DNA of 64,000 bases from Foetidibacter luteolus (GCF_009650435.1 NZ_VVIP01000090.1:1-64000); one strand, 5' to 3'. Shown: positions 1 to 9,217, counted from the stretch's first letter. The notes: generated by a model from the letters alone, not told the origin. Numbers and translations are program-made.

Positions 1-1601
1 ATACTTCCATCCAACTGTTTAAAGGAATCAAAAATTTCGGATTGTTTGTGTAAGGGTATGCCTATACCGGTATCTATTACCGTGAAACTAATCGCCGCAA
101 TGTCCCGGACTGGTACATAGTCAACTTTCGGCAAACTGGTAGCAGATGCCTGGCTTATTTCGAGGCTTACGGTTCCATTTTTTTCCGTAAACTTAAAGGC
201 ATTGGATAACAGGTTTTTGAGAATCTGTTCCAACTTCTGCTGATCGGTTACGATTTGAAGAGGTACGTTATGGTCTGCATATATATTGAAGAAAATTTCC
301 TTTTGGGTTGCTACCGGCGTAAATAAGTGCCCGATATTTCTCATCAGGTCTGTTAACTCCACACTGCTCATAACAATATCCATTTTCCCTGCTTCTATTT
401 TGCTAAGATCAAGAATATCATCAATAAGAACACGCAGGTCGTTTCCCGCCGAATGTATCATGGCGACCTGCTCCATCTGCTTGTCAGTCAGATTGCCCGA
501 TTTATTGTTACTTAAAACCTTCGAAAGAATCAGCATGCTGTTCAGCGGCGTTCTGAGTTCATGGCTCATATTCGACAAAAACTCGCTCTTAAAATTATTA
601 CTCCGCTCCCGTTCTCCAGTCTTATTGATCAGTTCGATTTTTGTTTTTTCAAGTGATGCATTATTTGCCGTCAACTTTTCGACCATTTCCTGCAATGCTA
701 CCTGCGTTGCTCTCATATCGTCCTGGGCAGCCAGCAATTCCTCCTCTGCACTTCTTAGCTCTTCATTTGTTGCTGCAAGTTCTTCGTTACTTTCCTGCAG
801 CTTTTTTTCCGCGTTCCTTTTCGAGGTAAGGTCACGGGTAATCTTTGAAAAACCGGTTACGTTTCCCTTCTCGTCATAGATAGCAGTAATGGTTACACTT
901 GCCCAAAAAAGGGAACCGTCCTTCCTTACGCGCCACCCTTCATCGACGGCCGTTCCATTGACTGTTGCGCTTTGTAATAACTTTTCAGGTTGATTTTGAT
1001 GAATATCGTTAGAGGTATAAAATACTTTAAAATTTTTGCCGATTACTTCGTTTGGTTTATAGCCTTTAATCCGCTCAGCGCCTATGTTCCAATTGTTGAT
1101 GTTGCCGGCCGCGTCCATTAATATAACTGCATAGTCTTTGATTTCACCTATTATCCTGTTATACCTGTCATCAATATATTGAAGATTTCTTTCTGACTGG
1201 TACAGGTCGGTAACGTCTTCAACCTGGTGCATAATATACATAACCTTACCTTGATCATCAAAAACGGGACTGTTTAAAGGACGCCAGTATTTTTCAACAA
1301 AACCGTTTCCTGAAGGATCAGGTACATCATATTTTTGGATTGCCATTGCGTCAGGCAGGCCATACTCCAGGACACGCTCAAGTGATGCACGGAGATTCTT
1401 TACGCCGTCAGCATGAGGATCTTCGGGATTATCGGGAAATACTTCAAACAAATATCGTCCGGTGATTAACTCTCGCTTTGTAAGCGTATTTTTTAGATAG
1501 GAATCCGTAACTGCCACAATTTGCAGATCGGGTCGTAAAATCAGGTATAAACCAGGAGAAGCTTCAAATATTCTTTTGAAGTCAAGTGGGTAAAGTTCCA
1601 T
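1..1601 (-). CDS. PAS-domain sensor histidine kinase (partial, C-terminus off the left edge)
   Basis: Starts at the ATG ending at 1601 and runs open to base 1, so about 533 residues are present and the end is missing. Order: a PAS domain (about 8-130), a second PAS/PAC domain (about 145-265), a Glu-rich coiled coil (about 268-330), a HisKA dimerisation domain with H-box SHELRTPLNS near residue 343, then the ATPase domain with N-box NLLSNAFKF and G1 box DTGIGIP. No membrane segment is seen, so it is probably a cytoplasmic two-component kinase. A receiver domain may follow outside the window. The receiver protein at 2049 is divergently placed and could be a partner (inference). Confidence 0.9.
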   Translation of the reverse strand, partial: MELYPLDFKRIFEASPGLYLILRPDLQIVAVTDSYLKNTLTKRELITGRYLFEVFPDNPEDPHADGVKNLRASLERVLEYGLPDAMAIQKYDVPDPSGNGFVEKYWRPLNSPVFDDQGKVMYIMHQVEDVTDLYQSERNLQYIDDRYNRIIGEIKDYAVILMDAAGNINNWNIGAERIKGYKPNEVIGKNFKVFYTSNDIHQNQPEKLLQSATVNGTAVDEGWRVRKDGSLFWASVTITAIYDEKGNVTGFSKITRDLTSKRNAEKKLQESNEELAATNEELRSAEEELLAAQDDMRATQVALQEMVEKLTANNASLEKTKIELINKTGERERSNNFKSEFLSNMSHELRTPLNSMLILSKVLSNNKSGNLTDKQMEQVAMIHSAGNDLRVLIDDILDLSKIEAGKMDIVMSSVELTDLMRNIGHLFTPVATQKEIFFNIYADHNVPLQIVTDQQKLEQILKNLLSNAFKFTEKNGTVSLEISQASATSLPKVDYVPVRDIAAISFTVIDTGIGIPLHKQSEIFDSFKQLDGS

Positions 1602-2048
1602 TTAGTATGCTTAAAATAGGTTAACTGCACAGCACAGGTCATCATTCAACCGGGAAGGAAGCTTTCATATAGGATGGAGTAAACATCCTACAAATTAGGC
1701 TTTTCTAATGATAAATCAGCAATGCAAAAAATTATGACCTGGCTACGGATTTGAGCACATGACAATAAGGAGCTGTACAGTCGGCGCTGTTGCAGGCAAT
1801 ATGAACTGTCTGTCACTTTTTTTAACCAGATTTAAAGTTGTCAATGAATTATTATCAACAGCATAATATTAGCTTTACAATAAGTTTATTTCTCAACTCA
1901 CATTTAAGTGGCCAATTCCTGTGAAGTTCCGGCAAAATCACTTCGCCCATCGTTAATAGCGGAAAAGATATTACCGCAACCGCTGCCTGCCATTAGATAA
2001 TCCTAATCCTGATTAAGCCACTGCATCAACCAATAAAAATTTCTTGAT
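1602..2048. other. Intergenic gap between divergent kinase and receiver genes
   Basis: About 450 AT-rich bases without a credible reading frame. It must hold the promoters of both neighbours, but I could not pick convincing boxes. Nothing else is recognised. Confidence 0.5.
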
Positions 2049-2513
2049 ATGGTAACATCCCCCATTAAAGTATTGTATGTGGACGACGAGGTAAATAACC
2101 TGGTAGCCTTCCAGGCTGGCTTCCGTCGGGACTTTGATATACATATTGCTCAATCGGCCGAAGAGGGTCTGCAGATCCTTCAGTCAAATGAGATGCAGGT
2201 AATTATTAGTGATCAAAGAATGCCGGTAATGACAGGCATCGAATTCTTTGCAACAGTTATTAAGCGGTTCCCGGACCCAATCCGGATATTGCTTACCGGC
2301 TATTCAGATATAGCCGCCGTCATAGACGCCATCAATACCGGGCAGGTGTATAAATACCTGACCAAGCCCTGGGATGAAGAGACGATGAGAATTTTTATCC
2401 AAAAGAGTTTTGAAGTATACACATTACGCAAGCAGAATAAATTGCTGACAAAAAAGCTGGTGGACACCAATCGAAAGCTGGAACTGCTGGCAAGACATGC
2501 TGTACTTTCTTAA
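2049..2513 (+). CDS. Single-domain response regulator (CheY-like receiver)
   Basis: 154 residues, almost all one receiver domain. The acidic pocket is D12, D13 and E14, the phosphoacceptor is D55 in SDQRMP, the switch Thr is in LLTGYSD, and the conserved Lys is in YLTKPWD. The LTGYSD and KPWD signatures are typical of receivers found in RpfG-like and complex phosphorelay regulators. About 30 helical residues follow and there is no output domain, so it probably acts by protein contact or passes on phosphate. The hybrid-type kinase across the divergent gap is the likely partner (inference). Confidence 0.88.
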   Translation: MVTSPIKVLYVDDEVNNLVAFQAGFRRDFDIHIAQSAEEGLQILQSNEMQVIISDQRMPVMTGIEFFATVIKRFPDPIRILLTGYSDIAAVIDAINTGQVYKYLTKPWDEETMRIFIQKSFEVYTLRKQNKLLTKKLVDTNRKLELLARHAVLS

Positions 2514-2640
2514 GCCTACAGTTATGTTTCACCGTTGTTTAATATGTCTGATACGGTGATAAAACTGCCGTCGGGGTAACTTCTGCCTTGAGAAGGACTG
2601 TTATTTTTGGATGAATTCATCACATCCTTAAACCAGTCAC

Positions 2641-2836
2641 ATGGCAAAACCTTTACTACGAATAAAAATACGTTTGCAACATATAAACGGGTTAATCAAT
2701 AAACAAAAAAAATGTCGGCTTGAATTTCATTGCCTTAGAGAATGTAAAAAAGCAGCTGCTTAAAAAGCAAGAGGAAATACTTGATACAGTCCAGACAAAA
2801 AATGCTTTACTGGATCATTTTATTGAGCTAGGATAA
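2641..2836 (+). pseudogene. Possible small frameshifted gene
   Basis: An ATG at 2641 opens a frame of about 24 codons up to a run of eight A (2703-2713 region). Shifting by one base there continues without stop to the TAA at 2834-2836, giving a charged, helix-prone tail (key stretch VKKQLLKKQEEIL). Joined, the product would be about 65 residues. I recognise no family. The poly-A run could be a sequencing slip, a decayed gene, or chance. Confidence 0.22.
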
Positions 2837-2931
2837 TTTTGCATTAAATACCTGTTTGGTCACATTCTTTTGTTAACGAAGCGACTCCGCAGAAGTTTCA
2901 ACTTCCAGCTTCACTTGCAGCAATGCAAATG

Positions 2932-3156
2932 TTAGCTGGTCGTTTTTTTGTTGTCATCTGAATATTCTAAAATATCACCTGGCTGGCAATCTAATACATT
3001 ACAAATCGTCTCCAATGTGCTAAATCTAATTGCCTTCGCTTTTCCTGTCTTTAAAATAGAAAGGTTCGATAAGGTCAGCCCAACTTTTTCGGACAGTTCA
3101 TTTAGTGACATCTTCCTCCTTGCCATCATTACGTCTAAATTTACAATGATTGCCAT
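2932..3156 (-). CDS. XRE-family small helix-turn-helix regulator
   Basis: 74 residues forming one Cro/CI-type HTH: the MSLNELSEKVGLTLSNLSIL part is the recognition unit and LDCQPGDILEY is the usual end of the YozG-like group. These small repressors are commonly paired with a DUF2975 membrane protein encoded just upstream, and that is the case here, although the partner is truncated (3160-3306). The ATG follows the partner's stop by three bases, so the two were one operon. The regulator itself looks intact. Confidence 0.88.
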   Translation of the reverse strand: MAIIVNLDVMMARRKMSLNELSEKVGLTLSNLSILKTGKAKAIRFSTLETICNVLDCQPGDILEYSDDNKKTTS

Positions 3157-3159
3157 ACC

Positions 3160-3306
3160 TTATACAGTTAGATCATTTTCGTTTTGAATGTCTACGCCCT
3201 TTTTGAAAATAGTCGCAATAATATAAACTACCGCTCCCATTAAAATAAGGGCTTGGCTGTCTGTCCAAAATTGCTTTAAGTTGTCAATAGCAAAACCGTG
3301 ATGCAT
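3160..3306 (-). pseudogene. 5'-truncated DUF2975 membrane protein fragment
   Basis: Only 48 codons from the first in-frame ATG (3306), against about 150-170 residues for the family. What remains is the last membrane helix (ALILMGAVVYIIATIF) and the conserved tail ending NENDLTV. The frame is open a further 24 codons upstream, still compatible with the family, and then meets a TAG, so the first two thirds of the gene are gone. It lies three bases before the HTH gene, the normal operon arrangement. The loss of the N-terminus probably marks a recombination or deletion point near 3380. Confidence 0.72.
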
Positions 3307-3454
3307 TAAATTCTTAGCCAATTGCCTGACAATGTAACTTAACAGTTCAATGAAAAAGTGTAATAACTAATTTGTGAAATTTGTCTATCAACAAAGGCGT
3401 TAAAAGGTTTTGATAATGACGAAGGTGGTCAACGGCATTCTTTTTTCCACCCAT

Positions 3455-3535
3455 AATTATTCGCCCGGCTGCCGAATGTTCCGTGCAACATCGGCTTCTT
3501 CTTTGGGGTTTCACACCCGACGAAGCCTTAGTTGC
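3455..3535 (-). repeat. attC-like inverted repeat after the serine hydrolase gene
   Basis: Reading the minus strand just after the stop: AGCAAC, three bases, GGCTTC, a 23-base spacer, GAAGCC, three bases, GTTGCA. Two complementary box pairs in this order resemble the R''-L''-L'-R' layout of an integron attC site, although the boxes fit the RYYYAAC/GTTRRRY consensus only loosely. A simple terminator is less likely because no T-run follows. Confidence 0.3.
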
Positions 3536-3546
3536 TGGCGGCAGTT

Positions 3547-4740
3547 TTATTCTTGCGCGATTTTGGTGGCGTATTCTTTTAGTGGATTTACAAAGTCACT
3601 TCTGTCGTCCATGTAGATGTTTGTCATAAAAATAATACCACAATTTTTATTAAATAGAATATTTGTACTTACGCCTGGGTCATCACCGTCGTGACCAATG
3701 AAGCCATCGGTGTACAAGTTCCAGAAAATACCTTTGGTTCGCTTTGAAGCATTAAAGTTTTCCGGGAGACTGTCTGAAGAAAAAACTGGAGAAAACATCA
3801 CTTCAACGGAATTGTTATCTAAAAGCATTGAATGACCGTTTAATGAATTAATCATTTCTAATTCATATTTACTTAAATCATCAGCAGATGTTATTAAGCC
3901 GCCGTCCGGATAAGTAGTCAGCGAATAAAAAGGTAATGGAAAGTCGGCTGCGACGTAAGGTACTGCGTGCCTTTGCATATCAATGTCACTTAAAAACCAG
4001 CCTGAACTGTTCATGTGCAAAGGATGTAAAATATATTTTTCAGAGAAAGCCGCAAACGACATTCCTGCTTTTAGCTGGATTAAATATGCAGCAAGCGCAG
4101 AAGCTATATTGCTATAACTTGACCTTTCACCCGGCTTACTATTATAAAAGTTTTTACTGCTATACAATTTGCCGTTAGCTTTTAAATAGCTATGCAAAAA
4201 TGTTTCAAGGGTTGTGTCACTCAGTCCACCAGAATAACCTCTTTCACCCATAGCAGAAAGTGCATCTTTGTTTGTGCAATCAGTAATTATAAATTTATAA
4301 GATTTATTATAAATACTATCATTGTCAACAATGCTAGAAGTATGCGTTGTGAGCTGTTTGATAGTGATTGGATAATTTGGGAAGTAAGGGTTTGTGACTT
4401 TAAAAGGCAGTATATCATTTATGTTTGTTGATAAAGTAAAATATCCTAAATCAATAGCCTTCATTAAAGCAACAGCAATAAAGGTTTTGCTAACTGAACC
4501 AACGTTTTCAATAGTTTGGGTCGTATAGGGCACGTGTGCATTACTGTTTGCATAACCTAAACTTTTTTCATAAACTATGCCATTTTTATTAATAATGATA
4601 GCTGTAAACCCAGGAATTTTTGTTTTGCTGAATGCTTGAGTCAACTTAAAATCCAGACTGTCTTTATATTCTTTTTGGGCACGCAAGTTTTCTGTCACAA
4701 TAGTAATTAGCAAACTTAAAATCAAAAAAGTCTTTATCAT
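3547..4740 (-). CDS. Exported serine hydrolase, class C beta-lactamase-like
   Basis: 397 residues with an N-terminal signal peptide ending near residue 21 (LRAQ). The penicillin-binding fold is shown by the SxxK motif S82-V-S-K85, the Y209-S-N motif, and a C-terminal HDGDDPG in place of KTG, as in class C-type esterases and D-aminopeptidase-like enzymes. Probably periplasmic, hydrolysing an ester or peptide substrate; true beta-lactamase activity cannot be claimed from motifs. AT-rich compared with the genes to the right, with single-gene layout and hairpin-bearing ends, suggesting lateral gain. Confidence 0.85.
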   Translation of the reverse strand: MIKTFLILSLLITIVTENLRAQKEYKDSLDFKLTQAFSKTKIPGFTAIIINKNGIVYEKSLGYANSNAHVPYTTQTIENVGSVSKTFIAVALMKAIDLGYFTLSTNINDILPFKVTNPYFPNYPITIKQLTTHTSSIVDNDSIYNKSYKFIITDCTNKDALSAMGERGYSGGLSDTTLETFLHSYLKANGKLYSSKNFYNSKPGERSSYSNIASALAAYLIQLKAGMSFAAFSEKYILHPLHMNSSGWFLSDIDMQRHAVPYVAADFPLPFYSLTTYPDGGLITSADDLSKYELEMINSLNGHSMLLDNNSVEVMFSPVFSSDSLPENFNASKRTKGIFWNLYTDGFIGHDGDDPGVSTNILFNKNCGIIFMTNIYMDDRSDFVNPLKEYATKIAQE

Positions 4741-5022
4741 TTTAATTTTATTAAGAAACGTCTAAAGGCTATAAAAGTTATAACAATGATTATGAGGTGC
4801 CACCAAAATTGCCACCAACGGACACGGCTTGGCGATGTGGCGGCATTTGAAAATCGCCAGCCCGTAACCGCTGCTGAATAAAGTTACAAAAGTTCATTGT
4901 TAATTCTGCTGCTCATTAGTATTCCGTCGGCTGGAACTGAAGCCAAATAGCAAATAAAAGTTGAGCATTTATTTGTCGCCCGCCATATTGCCAAACCACC
5001 TGTTGTGCGTTCGTACTTCTAG

Positions 5023-6105
5023 TTAATATTTTCTGTCAAAAGACTTGCCATTGAAACTATACACACCATTGGGATCACCGCCAAACCACAATTCTCCTGT
5101 TTTGCTTCTGTAAATAATCCAAATAAGGTCACCATCGAGACCATCTTTTTTGGTAAAATTTTTCACAGAATTACCATCATATCTCCATACACCAGATTCT
5201 GCAGTCCCAAACCAAATATTCCCTGAAGCATCCTCTCCAATGGAAAATACTCTCTCAAGAGAATTGCCTTTGGTGTCCTCCTTTTTCAGTTTTTGTTGGT
5301 CTGTGAAATTGACTACCTTTTTTCCCTCATATTTAAGAACCCCAATTCCATTATTACCAATCCAAAGATTCCCTTTGCTATCTTCCATAATACTGCGGAT
5401 ATGGAGATGTCCTGTTTCGTCGTTTAGTCCCAAAGAACCATCGTTTATTATTTTAAAATCTGAACCATTATACCCAATCAATGCACCATAAGTTCCAAAC
5501 CAAACCGCTCCATTTTTACTTCTTACAAAATTTGTCGAAATTGAATAATGATTCTCTTGCCCTAATTTTGTTTTAACAGGCAATGTTCTATATGAAAGTA
5601 TTTTTTTGTCATATTGATACACACCTGGATTTCCTTCAAGTTTGTTGTAGCCCGCAGTTTCATCCCCTTTAAACCAAAGGTCACTATCAGATAATTTCCA
5701 TTGTTTTGTTGAGTCGTAATTTCTTTCTTTATAAATAGATATTTTTTGTCCATCATAAATACTTAATCCTTTTCCACATTCAAACCAAATTATTCCTTTT
5801 TTATCTTCATAGAAATTCCTCACCTGATTGTCACTTAGTCCGTTTTCCGTTGTAAAATATTGGAACTCTCCATTATGGAGTAAACAAACTCCTTCTTGGT
5901 GGCTACCAAACCAAATATTTCCTTTTCTATCCTCTAAAATTGAACGAACGCCTGTTTTGAATTTCAACAATTTGCTGTCAGTCTTAGTCTGTACTACCTG
6001 ATTTTCCTGATTTGATTGACTTTGACTGTTGCAACAGATTGTAACAGCCAGCAAAAATGTCCAGCAAGGAATAAAAATGTTTTGATTACCAAATTTCATT
6101 TTCAT
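5023..6105 (-). CDS. Beta-propeller lipoprotein (two-component regulator propeller repeats)
   Basis: About 360 residues from the ATG at 6105; an upstream ATG at 6153 adds 16 residues that would precede the signal sequence, so the inner start is preferred. A hydrophobic signal with a lipobox-like Cys (VTICC) is followed by repeats of the type D.KGNIWFG, recognisable at least seven times, as in the sensor half of hybrid two-component proteins. Unlike those, it has no Y_Y_Y, membrane or kinase part. Likely an exported or lipid-anchored binding protein of unknown ligand. Low G+C like its neighbour at 3547. Confidence 0.8.
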   Translation of the reverse strand: MKMKFGNQNIFIPCWTFLLAVTICCNSQSQSNQENQVVQTKTDSKLLKFKTGVRSILEDRKGNIWFGSHQEGVCLLHNGEFQYFTTENGLSDNQVRNFYEDKKGIIWFECGKGLSIYDGQKISIYKERNYDSTKQWKLSDSDLWFKGDETAGYNKLEGNPGVYQYDKKILSYRTLPVKTKLGQENHYSISTNFVRSKNGAVWFGTYGALIGYNGSDFKIINDGSLGLNDETGHLHIRSIMEDSKGNLWIGNNGIGVLKYEGKKVVNFTDQQKLKKEDTKGNSLERVFSIGEDASGNIWFGTAESGVWRYDGNSVKNFTKKDGLDGDLIWIIYRSKTGELWFGGDPNGVYSFNGKSFDRKY

Positions 6106-6294
6106 TAAAACGGTGTCTTTAGTATGACGCACAACAAATAATATACGCAACACCCAAATGCAAGATATCCAAAATTTGGGGTATCGATAATTGTGTTTAT
6201 CAGTGTGTTATGTTTTCCTTGTTTCTACTAAGGGAGTTGCGCAAATCTATGTGAGTATAGTTCCTGATACTGCCTCCGATAACACAATCCAACG

Positions 6295-6942
6295 TCACTT
6301 GAAATCCCTGGACGGGAATAATTCTCCCTGTACCAGTTTGGAAAGCGCCTTCTTTTTCTGTTGGGGGGAAAGTATATCCCCTTCTTTCTCATCGGCCCTT
6401 GATAAAGTGAGTAGCGGCGGGGTCTTGTCTTCAGGAGAACCAGGTTCCAGCAAGAGGCTGGACATGTCGTAACAACGTTGTATAATCACATGGGTTACCT
6501 CGCCTTCCCGCTGCAGGGTGCCTTCGACCATCAGCAGGGTGGAACGGAGTATTTCTTTGCGGTACTTGTTGAATAGATTTTGAAAAGCGACAAGGTTGGC
6601 TGTACCGGTTTCATCTTCAATGGTAATAAAGCAAATACCACTTGCGGTACCGGGCCTTTGCCTGACCAATACCAGGCCCACAACCCGCACCGGGGTGCCG
6701 TCGGGCCACTGACTTAGTCCGGCTGCGGAAAGCACCTGCCGTTTACTCAGTTTTTCCCTTATAAAACTTACGAGGTGGACCTTGAGTGACAAGGCTGTTG
6801 AAATATATTCCTGTATGACGTGCTCTGATGAAGTCGTACAGGGGAGCTGCACTTCCGGTTCTAATCTTGCGAAAAGAAATGTGAAACGTATGTTGACAAG
6901 TTTAAAGAATTTAGGGCATGTTTGCAAAATATTACGTGACAA
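6295..6942 (-). pseudogene. C-terminal fragment of error-prone DNA polymerase (DnaE2/ImuC type)
   Basis: The reading frame of 215 codons matches only the tail of the roughly 1,050-residue polymerase: the short helical part KRQVLSAAGL, then the OB-fold with RPGTASGICFITIEDETG and the closing basic segment. Polymerase palm, fingers and PHP domains are absent. The first 25 or so codons (beyond about 6870) do not look like the family, and this end collides with the methyltransferase gene on the other strand, so the breakpoint lies near 6870-6940. Almost certainly a non-functional relic, left by deletion or by insertion of the neighbour. Confidence 0.75.
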
Positions 6943-6965
6943 AGTTTGTATCTAAAATAAAGGCA

Positions 6966-7571
6966 ATGGCAGAATTTTGGGAAGAATCATTTAAGGACAA
7001 GAAAGAAATGTGGGGTTTAGAACCTGCAAAAGCTACAGTTTTGATAAAAGATTTTTTTGTTGAGCATAAAATTAAAAATATTCTAATTCCGGGGATTGGC
7101 TATGGAAGAAATGCACAAATTTTTATAGACAGCGGAATAAACGTAACAGGGATTGAAATTTCAAAGACTGCCATTGATTTGGCTAAAAAACATTTTGGAA
7201 ACGGGTTGAAAATTTACCACGGTTCTGTAACTAAAATGCCTTTTGACAACATTTTGTATGACGGAATATTCTGTTATGGATTAGTGTATTTATTGAACAG
7301 AGATGAAAGAAAGAAGCTTATTCAAGACTGTTTTGACCAATTGAGTGAAAACGGATTTATGGTTTTCACAGCAATAACAAAAGATGCCCAAACTTATGGA
7401 CAAGGAACACTAATAAGCAAAGATCGATTTGAAATGTTTGGTGGTGTTAAGATTTTCTTTTACGACCGGGAAACCATACAGGAAGAATTTGGGAATACTG
7501 GCCTTTTTGAAGTTACGTTAGTAACGGAGAACTATCCATTTCACTTGATTAAGTGTAAAAAAATCTTATAG
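6966..7571 (+). CDS. Class I SAM-dependent methyltransferase
   Basis: 201 residues from the ATG at 6966, which has a purine-rich stretch just ahead; the earlier ATG at 6918 would overlap the polymerase relic and adds residues unlike the family. Motif I is LIPGIGYGRNAQIF, followed by GIEISKTAIDLA (acidic ribose-binding residue) and a central DGIFCYGLVYLL. The opening FWEESFKDKKEMWGLEP is typical of small-molecule and TPMT/tellurite-type methyltransferases. Substrate unknown. Low G+C and no operon partner. Confidence 0.82.
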   Translation: MAEFWEESFKDKKEMWGLEPAKATVLIKDFFVEHKIKNILIPGIGYGRNAQIFIDSGINVTGIEISKTAIDLAKKHFGNGLKIYHGSVTKMPFDNILYDGIFCYGLVYLLNRDERKKLIQDCFDQLSENGFMVFTAITKDAQTYGQGTLISKDRFEMFGGVKIFFYDRETIQEEFGNTGLFEVTLVTENYPFHLIKCKKIL

Positions 7572-7651
7572 AATTTCACAACAATCCGCCAATTAAAGCA
7601 GTTTTGCCAAATGATAAATGACAGTCGCAGACTATCGTTAATTTTTCGACA

Positions 7652-8000
7652 ATGGAAGGGTTGAAAGCATGTGTATCGAGATTCAGCAACTTGAAACAGA
7701 CAGCAAATTGACCTTATTGCCAGCAAAGTAAAAGTATGAGAACGGGGAAAGATGAGTATTTTTGAGAAGCTCGTAAAATTGCCGTACAAGTAGTTTCCGT
7801 TTTGGATGGCGATATTCATCGCTGTTATTCCGACAACAAAGGCGAAGAAATTACCCGTTATTTTATTTCCGAAAATAATCCGGCGGTTTATCATGTGGAC
7901 TTTGATGCAAACACGGCATCAGCCGGATACATACAAGCCCAGGACCGACTTTAAACTCACCTTATATTTAAACAAGATAGGGAAGAACTTTCGAATATGA
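7652..8000 (+). pseudogene. Decayed Crp/Fnr-type regulator gene
   Basis: One continuous frame from the ATG at 7652 carries recognisable parts of a cyclic-nucleotide-binding-domain regulator, interrupted by stops at 7709 (TGA), 7763 (TGA) and 7952 (TAA). Recognisable pieces, in order, are the N-terminal helix (ACVSRFSNLK), the barrel strand with RCYSDNKGEEITRYFISENN, the segment ASAGYIQAQD and KQDREELSNM. After about 8000 the likeness ends, so the HTH half is missing. Colinear decay by point mutations shows a formerly intact gene. An intact relative is at 19552. Confidence 0.75.
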
Positions 8001-8539
8001 AAGTTGGTCAGGATAATATCAAAAACTGTCTACAAAATAGTCTAAACCAAAATCCACCTCCAGTCGAGTAATTTCTCGTGAGGGGAACAATACGTTATTT
8101 GGAATTTCTTGAAAACTATCCCACCCTTGATTAATTCAATCCCCTCAAGCTGTGTCAGTTTAAACTTATAATTTACCATAAAACTTTTGGATGAAGGTTA
8201 CAAAATTTATGTGTCATACTACAGTTTCTTTCCGTATTTGAGTAGGCTTCGCCATCGTAAGAAATGCTATAACTTCAGGTTGTCCTTTTCTTTCAATATT
8301 TTCATCGGCAAATGTGATTCGACAAAATGCAGCCAACGTTTGTTTGGATTGTTTAAAGTCTCTATTACGGCGAAGAGACTTTTTGCCGCGCAACAAGACA
8401 AAAAATTATAAAAGTTTGCAGTATCTTTATAAACGTACCTAATATCGGATTATCCTTCTACAACATCTACATTCCCCTTTCCAAGTTTGCTTGTTGAACT
8501 TTTGCATGCCAGCCATTTTTGAAGACTAAACATTCGGGC
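8001..8539. other. Gap with no recognised gene
   Basis: AT-rich sequence between the Crp relic and the response regulator. A minus-strand frame of 60 codons (8214-8396) has a charged, gene-like composition but no family I know; it may be another worn fragment. No RNA gene is apparent. Confidence 0.4.
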
Positions 8540-9214
8540 ATGATTCAAACAACTCCAAAAATCAAAGTTATTATTGCAGACAATCAGCAGGTATATCTTG
8601 ATGGCTTAAAATTATCATTGGAACAGGATCCGACAATCGAAGTCGTTGCCGCGGCGACCCACGCAAAACTTTTTGTGCATTATGTCACCCAATACCAACC
8701 GGATGTTGCTATTACTGACATGAACATGCCGGACTATGACGGCGTGTGGGCTATCGAACAAATCAGAGTTGCAGTCCCTCATGTTAAGTGCATCGCGTTG
8801 TCCAATTACGATTTGGAGAGCTATATCACAGGCACGATTGCTGCTGGCGCTAAGGGATATGTAGCTAAAAATGCGACCACCACGGAGATAATCCAAGCGA
8901 TAAAAACTGTATATGTAAACAAATCGTATTACTGCTCCATATCTCATCCCCGCGTTATTCAGCTTATTAACCGAAGCCGCAAAAAAACAATCAAAAAGAA
9001 AACAGAACCAAATTTTTCTGACAGGGAAATTGAAGTTATCAGGCTTATCTGCCAGGGCCAGACCAGTGAAGAGATCGGCAAAACTCTTTTCCTGAGTCCC
9101 CATACAGTGAACTGGCACCGCAGACAAATATTCGCGAAAATGGACACTCATAAACTTACTGATCTTGTGGTATACGCAATACGTAAAGGTATTTTCCTAT
9201 TGGATGAGGAGTAG
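8540..9214 (+). CDS. NarL/LuxR-family response regulator
   Basis: 224 residues from the ATG at 8540 (a TTG seven codons upstream is possible). Receiver domain first, with D14 in the acidic pocket and phosphoacceptor D60 in TDMNMPDYDG; then a linker rich in Lys/Arg and a LuxR-type HTH near residues 160-220 with SDREIEVIRLICQG and SPHTVNWHRRQIF. It binds DNA once phosphorylated. It converges on the HisKA_3 kinase gene (9218), with the stop codons four bases apart, which strongly suggests a cognate pair. Confidence 0.92.
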   Translation: MIQTTPKIKVIIADNQQVYLDGLKLSLEQDPTIEVVAAATHAKLFVHYVTQYQPDVAITDMNMPDYDGVWAIEQIRVAVPHVKCIALSNYDLESYITGTIAAGAKGYVAKNATTTEIIQAIKTVYVNKSYYCSISHPRVIQLINRSRKKTIKKKTEPNFSDREIEVIRLICQGQTSEEIGKTLFLSPHTVNWHRRQIFAKMDTHKLTDLVVYAIRKGIFLLDEE

Positions 9215-9217
9215 TTT

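Noticed and set aside
286..879. Plus-strand frame of 197 codons opposite the left-edge kinase
   Set aside because: It is the antisense of the kinase gene, whose H-box and N-box read clearly on the minus strand; Ser/Phe-rich shadow composition.
3547..4740. Calling the serine hydrolase an antibiotic-resistance beta-lactamase
   Set aside because: SxxK and YxN are shared by esterases and peptidases, and the third motif is HDG rather than KTG; resistance cannot be inferred.
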